DNA from: Galerina marginata
Lineage: Eukaryota; Basidiomycota; Agaricomycetes; Agaricales; Galerinaceae
Length of the DNA: 64,000 nt
Reading direction: 5' to 3'
Assembly: GCA_023014335.1 (NCBI GenBank)
Contig: JAECYW010000004.1
Location: forward strand, 868,001-932,000
Shown here: one piece after another, positions 55,421-64,000 of the stretch
Position numbering within the stretch: position 1 is the stretch's first letter
Layout of the letters: each line of letters opens with the position of its first letter
The notes under the pieces: model-generated
What the model was told of the DNA's origin: nothing
Databases searched by the model: none
The model's input: the letters and a program-made list of their open reading frames with translations, nothing else
Position numbers and translations under genes: made by a program

Positions 55421-56262
55421 ACCTATCGGGTACTTGGACACCCTGAACTAATACATTTATGTATTGATGCTATTCAGCTCATTACATTTTAAGATCGTGA
55501 TCTGTAATAGGAAATGCACCATTTCAAGGTGGTCGAGAATAATCTCTTTGTATCTCAGTCAGTTCTCATCTAATTTACACAAAACATTTTGCAATATACA
55601 GAGGCGATTTAATAGAAAATTGTTGTTAGTTTTTTAATTCGAATTTTTTAGAGCTTAAATTTAAAAAATCTCTCCTCTGAATGTTTGAATTTTTCGGACT
55701 AAAGCCTTAAACGTGCGCCTAAAGCGAGATAGGTGGGTAGTTGAATTCTCAAAAATACCTAGTATTATGCTGCAATATATCATTGAAATTTCCAACAGGA
55801 AAAAGCCGGGAAGATTGGAATTTTCAGATCTCAGCGCACACAATCTCACCGAAACTCCAGAACTTATATGTTTTCTAATGCTGTGTCGCATATATCAAAT
55901 ATTACATAGTCAGGACTTCTTAGTGCTTTTATTTGTGGATGAATTTATAGCCTCAAAAGATAGAGAGAGGCTGGATGCTTTTATTTTACGATGCGTACAA
56001 GTTTGCGCTCCTCGGACACATAGATTCTTGCCGTAGCCTGTTCTATTTTAAGAAATTGACCCTGATAGCTGTCCGACGACTCTTCAATTGACTTTCCCCC
56101 ATTCTCAAACTGTCATTCTCGAAGTATAATAGTGCAGTTACATAGACGTTTGTAAACACTACCTAGAAATACCAATTTTATTATCATTTGACCAGAACTC
56201 GACTCTGTAGAAAATAAATGTCCGAGTACCCAGGGTGTCCGGGTACCTGATTACGTACAGTA
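55421..56262. mobile_element. Possible MITE with TCGGGTACTTGGACACCCT ends
   Basis: TCGGGTACTTGGACACCCTG near 55423 and its inverse AGGGTGTCCGGGTACCTGA near 56244 form ~19 bp inverted ends about 840 bp apart. The left flank ends TA and the right flank starts TTA, so a TA duplication is plausible but not clean. No gene inside. Confidence 0.4.
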
Positions 56263-58070
56263 CAGCATTATTTAGCAAAAGAACAGTATAACAGGCCCAG
56301 TTGGCAAGGTCAGATTTTTTATAATACTTATGTTGTTGATAAATTGTAGTTGGCACAGAAACCATCTCTACCAGCACAGCTTTTATCTGCACTTATATTC
56401 ACCCAGCCAAGGGAAATATTTTAGTCATGCACCAAGTGCTACTCAGAGAGTGAATCAATATAGAATGAAATATCATAATCACTAAGTTTGTTGGCAATGA
56501 TACCATCTCTATCAACACAGCTCTTATCTAAATTGATGTGTACTATTAAGACTGAGTGTGATGTTCCGAAACTCCAAGGTTCCTACAAAATACAGAATGC
56601 GGAACTGGACAGACAGGGCTTTGGCCTCTGCTATGAACTGTGCCTAGCCTAATGACGAGCCCCAATTTATGGTTGGGAGACTGGTAGGTCAGCACCTTGC
56701 CCTAAGATGTATTTCGGAAGTGTACAACCTTGATATATGAGAGTGATGAGAAGCAAAGGTTATGCAGGTGAATAAACTAATATTCAAACTGAAGATCTAA
56801 TGTGTAATTACAAGTTAAAAGCAGAGTTGTCCCCCAACTCTGTAATTCCAAAACTTGGGAAGACCTTAGTAAGATATACTGTGGAAAGAAGCCTTGGGAC
56901 CTGATTCTTGTTGGAATATTGCGTGGCTGTGCGAGCATGCGCAATGCGCTGATGGGTACACGCGCGCCGCGTGCTATTTATCAGGTGATTATTCCGTAGT
57001 CTACAGTACATAAAGTAGTCTACATTTGTTTCTACCCCCCATCCGTTTGCCCTCTTGCCGTCACAGAGGCCAACCGGAAATCTATATTTCTTGCTTTCCC
57101 CTCGCTGATCTTGAGATGATCACGCGTTTGCAGATCTGATTTCAACAATTCTTACCAACATAAGGATAACATGAGAATCATGTGGGAAGGGATGAACGAT
57201 TCCGAGAAGTAGAAGAAAGAATGTTCATCCACATTCTGGCTGGAATGAAAGATGCTTTGGAATGGGAAACCTAGAAAGTAAAGAACTTAGAACTGGATCA
57301 TGACATGTACTAAGATGTGAAATAATTCAGTGCCAGAATGCAGATTGGAATTACTGATTTAGATGGCAAAAGTACCATCTCTATCAGCACAGCTTTGATC
57401 TGGACTTGCTCTTAGTGCCTTATATTTTTGATATCAAATACATTGCACCCCTTAGATGCTGATGTTTCTGATATCAATACATTGAACATAACTTTAGCTG
57501 CTTATATTCATGTGGTGCTATAACTACAGGAAATTTAATAGCTATATATATATAATATTTGAAATATTCCAAATTACATTTCTTCCTGTTTGCTGTATGG
57601 GATAGACCTGTGCCTAATAAAATGTCATTACAGCATGTTCATAGCTGTCCTGGAAAGGCTGCAAACTTTTTTTTTGGTTTGAGGACCCCTGCCACCAGAG
57701 AAGAGTGGAATATATTTCTAGAGTACAAAACTTTGCCAAGCTGTCACACAAAAATCTTGATTTTGGTCCCAAAATATATTCTGGAAAATTTGTTTTTGAA
57801 GAATATTTGTTTCTGGCAAAACATTTCTGGTATGAGACCCCAGCCACCACCTGTCAATAAAATATATTTCAACTGTCACAAGGAAATTATTGAATAATTT
57901 TTGTTTTTGTAAACTTTATTTTAAACCCTAGAAAATATTCTCAAAAGTAGTGAATTATTGTTGAAAAATATTATTCTTACAAATGTTGTCAGCCTACCTT
58001 TAGATTGTATTTCCTATCAGGAATTAATCAACCTAAGAGGTTAGGTCCAGGGGGTCACTAAAGTGAATTT
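56263..58070. other. No gene seen; three copies of the dispersed motif
   Basis: Copies of ACCATCTCTATCAGCACAG-like sequence lie at about 56350, 56490 and 57364. Otherwise AT-rich and stop-rich. Confidence 0.4.
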
Positions 58071-58074
58071 TTCA

Positions 58075-59936
58075 AGTGAATCTTCAATTGAATCTTCAAT
58101 TAAATCTTCAATTAAATCTTCAATTAAATCTTCAATTGAAGATTCAATTGATCTTCAATTAAATCTTCATTTAAATCTTCAATTGAAGGTTAATTGAAGA
58201 TTTAATTGAAGATATTAAATCTTCAATCTTCAATTGAAGATTCAATTGTTGAATTGAATCCTTCAATTAAATTTTCAATTAAATCTAATGCCAAACCTTC
58301 AATTGTTCAAACCTTCAATTGAACCCTCAATTGGGACTGCAATTGAGACTTCAATTGAACCTTCAATTGAACCCTCAATTGAGACTGCAATTGAGACTTC
58401 AATTGAACCTTCAATTGAACCCTCAATTGAGACTGCAATTGAGACTTCAATTGAACCCTCAATTGAGACTGCAATTGAGACTTCAATTGAACCTTCAATT
58501 GAACCCTCAATTGAGACTGCAATTGAGACTTCAATTGAACCTTCAATTGAGACTGCAATTCAAAGTGGAAAACCGTTGTATGGAACAACGGAAAACACTA
58601 AGAATCGGATGAACACTCACTGAGAGACAGGATCACGCAGGGAACAGAGTGGGCACGACGTCTATAAGAGCGAGTATCTAGGCTAAGAGAAAGAAAGAGA
58701 GAAAAAAGGAAGGAAGAAGCTAATATGACGAGTGCGTCTTTAAGTAAGGGAGTCCGTCATCATATGTACAAACATCCTCCACTCTTACACCCTCCCCACC
58801 TCACGAAAATTAGACTTCAATTGAACCTTCAATTGAGACTGCAATTGAGACTTCAATTGAACCTTCAATTGAACCCTCAATTGAGACTGCAATTGAGACT
58901 TCAATTGAACCTTCAATTGAGACTGACTTCAATTGAACCTTCAATTGAACCCTCAATTGAGACTGCAATTGAACCCTCAATTGAGACTGCAATTGAGACT
59001 TCAATTGAACCTTCAATTGAACCCTCAATTGAGACTGCAATTGAACCCTCAATTGAGACTGCAATTGAGACTTCAATTGAACCTTCAATTGAACCCTCAA
59101 TTGAGACTGCAATTGAACCCTCAATTGAGACTGCAATTGAACCCTCAATTGAGACTGCAATTGAACCCTCAATTGAGACTGCAATTGAACCCTCAATTGA
59201 GACTGCAATTGAACCCTCAATTGAGACTGCAATTGAGACTTCAATTGAACCTTCAATTGAGACCTCAATTGAACCTTCAATTGAGACCCTCCAATTGAAA
59301 CCTTCAATTGAAGGTTTCAATTGAAGTCTCTTTCAATTGAACCTTCAATTGAGACCTTCAATTGAAGTCTCAATAAACCCTCCAATTGAAACCTTCAATT
59401 GAACCTTCAATTGAAGTCTCAATAAACCCTCCAATTGAAACCTTCAATTGAACCTTCAATTGAGACTTCAATTGAAACCTTCAATTGAGACTTCAATTGA
59501 AAGACTTTAATTGAAACCTTCAATTGAGACTTCAATTGAAACCTTTGGTTTCAATTGAGACTTCAATTGAAAGACTTTAATTGAAACCTTCAATTGAGAC
59601 TTCAATTGAAACCTTTCAATTGAAACCCTCCAATTGAACCTTCAATTGAAGTCTCAATTGAAACCCTCCAATTGAACCTTCAATTGAAGTCTCAATTGAA
59701 ACTTTGACCCTCCAATTGAAACCCTCAATTGAAGTCTCAATTGAAACTTTTCAATTGAAACCCTCCAATTGAAACCCTCAATTGAAGTCTCAATTGATTG
59801 AAGTCACAATTGATTGAAGTCTCAATTGAAACTTTTCAATTGAAACCCTCAATTGAAGCCTTTCAATTGAAACCCTCCAATTGAAACCCTCAATTGAAAC
59901 CTTCAACTGAGACTTCAATTGAAACCTTTCAATTCA
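58075..59936. repeat. Satellite of ~12 bp units centred on CAATTG
   Basis: Well over a hundred units such as TTCAATTGAACC and CTGCAATTGAGA, each with the palindromic core CAATTG. The 58310-58570 and 58810-59290 parts show a higher-order pattern of four variants (ACC, ACCC, GACTGC and GACTTC linkers), while the flanks are more irregular. Because the unit length is a multiple of three, open frames of repeated NLQLNPQLRLQL or IEPSIETAIETS type run on both strands; these are not genes. A 240 bp non-repeat insert lies at 58566-58808. Confidence 0.95.
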
Positions 59937-60513
59937 CTGCTGGAACGGGAATATTCTGCAGAGCGCAGAATCTAGGTAGAATGTAACGTGAAATCATTTA
60001 GTTCTGATTAAAGCAGAATAATAAATTTTTAATTGTTTCTGCCATGATGCAAAAGACAATAAGAATTGAGGGAGATTTCTATGTTTTGCCTAACTTCAGT
60101 ATCTTGCAGAATTTTTCCTTCTGTGCCGATTCCGAGACAATTAGAATCTAATCAAGACGTAAGGTTCTACCCAAATTCACCCTAATTCAGAACATATCAA
60201 TCTGCAACTGTGCAAAATAAGGTGAGAACCTTTAAATATGAGTTATTTAGAACATATCATTCTGTCCTAATTCCGAACAGATTTAGATTATCGCAAAATC
60301 TTATCATAAATAAAACTTCTGGATTTTGCAGAATGCATTGTCCCAAGTTGGGGGTACGCCATCTGACCCGACTTGTGCCCCAATAAAAAATTTCAGGTCC
60401 ATCATCGAACAAGCAGACAAAAAGATATTATTAAACATATATGCGGCATGTACAAAAAATGACTGCAAGGAGAAGGCAGCAGGATTCTTGGATGAAAAGT
60501 ACAAATGACATCA
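59937..60513. other. No gene recognised
   Basis: A plus-strand frame at 60326-60508 (MQNALSQVGGTPSDPTCAPI) has protein-like composition but no family and no splice partner that I can support. GAACATATCAATCTG and GAACATATCATTCTG repeat at 60191 and 60251. Confidence 0.35.
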
Positions 60514-63280
60514 TTAGATCCCCTGCCTAAGCGGTACCATCCTATTCATAAATTGTTCGGAACGTGCATTATTTGCTTCGACCAAGACACGAGATACCGA
60601 CTGGCTGCACAGAAATCTGATCCAGTCAGCATGTGCCTTTGGGCCATGCCTTACCTTCATTAATGCCACACAGGATGCTCTTAAAATGTTCTTCACACCG
60701 CTCCGTCCAGTCAAGCCATTTGCAACCAGAGTGAAAATGCTCCCAAGCTGTTGGGGGCAGGAACCACGAATGTACGGCAACCTGTCCTTGAATTCCTAAG
60801 AAGTGTATGAGAGATTTGGATGTAAGAAGCTAATGAGAAGGCTTACCCGTATAAAGTGAATATGTCCCACAAATAATGGCAATATCATTTGCCGTTAGTT
60901 CATCATTGCAGTACTTGACATCATCTTGGATACTGGAGTCAGTGAGATAACCAACTCTGTGTGCAGTTATTTCAAAAGACAGGCCATTCAAAACATCTGT
61001 GCTGAGGTATTCCTTTGCGATGCATGCAATAATTCCTCCTCGCAGCAAAGCAGCCCGTCCTTGAGGAAAAGAAAGGACTGACTGACAAGCCCACATTGCC
61101 ACATCAAAGTTAGCCTTTGTGAAGTTATGGGTTGCCAGCCTATAAACTTTGGCGAGTAGGGCTTGGCAATGGTGTGTTGTCGGGGGGCTGCAAGAAAGTG
61201 GCAGCAAGGTACGGAATCGGATCCCTCAATCAAGAAGGCAATAGGCGATGGTAAGAATAGTGTGGGCATGAGGATTCTCGAGGATATATTGACATACATA
61301 CAGAGCAGCAGCTGCAGAATGGACTCCAAGAACCCATTGGCAAGCATTCAACCGAGGTGAAGAAAATATGAAGAGGTCATCGGATGGGTGCTGGATAGAT
61401 TCAAAGGGGAAGAGACCTGCAAGATTTTCGAAAGTTTGGTCAATGATTTTATCTGCACGCTTAGAATTGGTTTTGGAGACCAAAGCCATAAAGTGGTTTT
61501 TCATCATGTCCTTCTCTTGTTCTGGAGCCTCTGGTAATTCCAAAGTTTTGGAGAATCCTAAGAAATTAAGGATTGAGTCCCAGTTGTGCATTAAAGGAAG
61601 ATCATTTGAACCCTGATGCAGTACATAGCTGTATATGAGAGCCATGGCTTCAAGCAGATCAGTGCAATATTGGTGCACCAATGAACCGTCATCTGTCTGA
61701 ACTTCCATAGGGGCAAAGCGTCGAGAAGAGGGTCTTGGCTGAGAAACAAAATCTTCAGGATATGTATCAGCATAGCCTTCATCAGAATTGTATCCATCGG
61801 AATCACAAGAGTCATCAATAGGGCCAAAACAAAAGTCCTCACATAAATCCCATTCATTGGAGAAGGCATTGTACAACTGCTGGTGGGATTTGAAATCGCA
61901 ATACATGTCCCAGTTGTAGTCGCGCTTAACCTTAACCTGCTTGTACATTTGACAGCTGCCAGAAGACTGAGTTATTTCCCAGATAAACATATTCGAGTTT
62001 TCAATGAGCGGATGCTACTCCTGTGATTTGTGCCTCTGACAATTCTGGGGAGACTCTACATGCAAAAGCTCCTCCTGATGCTTCATGTGTGCAGCAAAAA
62101 AGTCATCAAAGTAGTTGAACAGCTTCTCTCCCGGTTGTCAAATGTTATCAACTAGACCTTGGTATGGAAGAGAGGAAGCGGTCTGAGCGGCCACGAAAAG
62201 TTCATTGTCCCGTTGTACCCTCAGGGCTTTCAAATCGTCATCTGCAGTAGCTTCCATTTGCTTAAAGAGGGTCTCCTTGTTGAGGAATTGTTGTGCTGTA
62301 AATTCAAAGACGAAGGTTGGCGCATATTAAAGGCGAAGGAATTCAAGAGTTTGGTTTGAAACCGAGTTCTCTCCAAGCTCAAAGTATCATTGGAGTACAA
62401 GGCCAGCCAGAGGAACACTTGGAATAGCAAACAGGCGTGTCAAAGCCTCCTTGATTAGCAAATTGGGTGGTCAAAGATAAGACAAGGTATGGTCACTCAA
62501 AATAGCTTGCTCTTCCTTGTTGGACCAGATGAAATGAATGGGAATATTATTGTTGTAGAAAAAGTCAATTGGTTCACAGCATTGGTCCTCTTCCAACCAC
62601 TGGAATATAATCCCAGCTCGTAGGATTGTTGACTCGTAGGAGCAGACAGTAGACATAAGGAGGCCATTGAGCCAACCCTGATCGAATTTGGGATTCTTCA
62701 GCATGTGATTGTACCAGTCGGGGGCCAGTGTTGAATCATCTGGTGTACTGTTGGGTACAAGTATATCTGTCTTGGCTATTATGTAGGAAAGATAACCCAT
62801 CCAAATTACAAACCATTTGCGAGCAAGACAGATCATGCGCTTGGCTATGGGATGTGACTTATGGGCACGATCAAAATGGAACAACGATGGAAAGAATTCA
62901 TCATAGCGCTTCTTGGTCCAGCCTAAAGCCTTTTTGAGGTTGTACCCACCACTGTTGGTTTTGCCCGCCTCTCCACCAGGCTTGGGGATCAACCCACAGG
63001 TTGATTGGACGCTATCCCCGTTGACGGATTCCTCGTCGTCTGACAGATCAGATAATGAGGATATCGATTGAACCTCAAAGCCAACCGAGTGAGCTCTGGC
63101 AGGTGTTTGTGCGCGCACCTTGGGTTGATTGTAGGGTGCAGAATGGTACCGATTCTGTCGCCAAATGTTTGCACCAAAATCACGTCAGGTTGTAATTTGG
63201 GGTGGAGGGGGTAGTGGGTTAAATTTGAACTCAATCCGAGTTGTGATGAGCGGCAGGTGAGATTTAATTGGAAGAGACAT
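60514..63280 (-). pseudogene. Degraded gene for a large hypothetical protein
   Basis: On the minus strand a start at 63280 (MSLPIKSHLPLITT) leads through an in-frame TGA at 63185-63187 into SDLSDDEESVNGDSV, then GGYNLKKALGWTKKRYDEFF, IPIHFIWSNKEEQAI, LFNYFDDFFAAHMKHQEELL and, from 61990, a 254-codon open piece beginning MFIWEITQSSGSCQ with HNWDSILNFLGFSKTLELP and ACQWVLGVHSAAAALYVC. Further pieces (SFPQGRAALLRGGIIACIAKEY, then WFLPPTAWEHFHSGC) continue to about 60514. Several stops and frame changes break it. GYNL..ALGW and PIHFIW.NKEEQAI look like a family seen repeatedly in Agaricomycete genomes without assigned function; that statement rests on memory. The intact form would exceed 850 residues. 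Confidence 0.65.
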
Positions 63281-63689
63281 GATGTCCCAATGTGAAGTCT
63301 GAGTTATATTTATATATGTGTTTTTTTTATTGTTTTGAAGCTTCTCAACGTGCTCTGAAGATTCATTTCAAGTTACATTCTTATCAATAATAACGGTCGC
63401 CATGGGCCAATGACAATTGGCAAGTGGATTTACAGCTGTTTGAAGTGTTGATGACACTCGATCATATTTTTCATTGTATTCCAAATTAATGACTTAGTAA
63501 AAATTTGACATCTGTCTCTGCCAAATGGCTCTATTCTCAATTCCTGATGCATTTAACCACATAAAATGATCTCCAGAGTTATCCTGCATTATCTCTGGTC
63601 ACTATATCAGCAGTATATCCATAAAATAAGTTTTACAGGCTCACAGAAGGGGAATAAGGCATTCAGTACAGCATCAAGCACATGTCGGA
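63281..63689. other. No gene seen
   Basis: AT-rich, with a T run at ~63321. No coding or repeat signal. Confidence 0.35.
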
Positions 63690-63990
63690 AACTTAAGAAA
63701 CGCCTAATCAGGCCGATCAGGCCGCCCAGGGACCGCTGCCCCGAACGAGCCCGTTCAGGCAAAAGAGATCAGTCTGATTAGGACCAACGTGCCCTGATTA
63801 GATATGCCTGCTCAGGCTGGTAGATCTAATCAGGCGTGGGCAACTCGTCTGATCAGGTTTTCGCGGCCAGACAAGATTAAAAGTTATCAGGCAGACGATT
63901 GTATGATTAGAACGTATTACTTGATTAACATATATCCTAATTAACTGTTCTACTCGACTGATCATATTAATGTTACCTGTGAATCAATTG
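63690..63990. repeat. Cluster of CTGATCAG/TAATCAGGC motifs
   Basis: TGATTAG, CTGATCAG, TAATCAGGC and GATCAGGCC occur about a dozen times in 300 bp in both orientations with irregular spacing. The motif is near-palindromic, so this may be the end of a decayed element continuing beyond the window or a protein-binding array. Confidence 0.5.
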
Positions 63991-64000
63991 CAGCCAACGA

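Noticed and set aside
58288..59324. Long open frames of repeated NLQLNPQLRLQ and IEPSIETAIETS type
   Set aside because: They arise because the satellite unit is a multiple of three and lacks stops. They exist on both strands and in several frames, with no start context or domain.

Overview
This window is nuclear DNA from a filamentous basidiomycete, most likely a mushroom-forming fungus (Agaricomycetes). The evidence is short GT-AG introns of about 50-60 bp inside otherwise clean reading frames, a DUF6570-type Helitron replicase-helicase, a KDZ-type transposase with its cysteine clusters, Ngaro-type and Copia retroelements, and protein families known mainly from Agaricomycetes. I see no bacterial operon, rRNA, confident tRNA, CRISPR array or convincing housekeeping gene. 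The window is a TE-dense, gene-poor region with nested insertions.

Layout. 0.1-10.8 kb: a Helitron-like block with a spliced acidic protein of unknown function, a spliced RING-finger protein on the minus strand, an F-box/nucleotidyltransferase-like protein, and a 1771-residue Helitron replicase-helicase whose PIF1 part is cut short. 10.8-19.9 kb: no intact gene, two diverged copies of a ~150 bp segment, a small tandem repeat and exon-like debris. 19.95-23.37 kb: a Ngaro-type tyrosine-recombinase element with complete split direct repeats (A1-ORFs-B1-A2-B2 on the minus strand), encoding a CCHC Gag and a tyrosine recombinase but no reverse transcriptase. 24.1-28.4 kb: a TA-flanked MITE, a 1.6 kb gag-only Copia element with target-site duplication and half-tRNA primer site, and a decayed Copia polymerase on the minus strand interrupted by a fold-back MITE. 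28.4-34.1 kb: no recognisable gene. 34.17-40.2 kb: a hAT transposase remnant, then ~550 bp inverted repeats bounding a ~5.75 kb composite that encloses a long hairpin repeat with tRNA-like arms. 40.46-41.75 kb: a second, unrelated hairpin repeat. 44.7-53.35 kb: a KDZ-type DNA transposon with terminal inverted repeats, subterminal repeat arrays, a nine-exon accessory gene and a transposase gene broken by a 954 bp TA-flanked insertion and a stop codon. 54.2-57.4 kb: tandem and dispersed copies of an unnamed repeat. 58.1-59.9 kb: a satellite built on the palindrome CAATTG. 60.5-63.3 kb: a degraded protein-coding gene on the minus strand.

The coding capacity is nearly all for mobile elements: strand-cutting replicase-helicase (Helitron), tyrosine recombinase plus Gag (Ngaro-like), Gag only (Copia), and DDE-type transposase plus acidic accessory protein (KDZ). 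The non-autonomous parts (RT-less Ngaro-like element, gag-only Copia, MITEs, hairpins) would need enzymes supplied from elsewhere in the genome. The two long inverted repeats could, if transcribed, yield double-stranded RNA. All family names come from reading motifs by eye; no database search was run.
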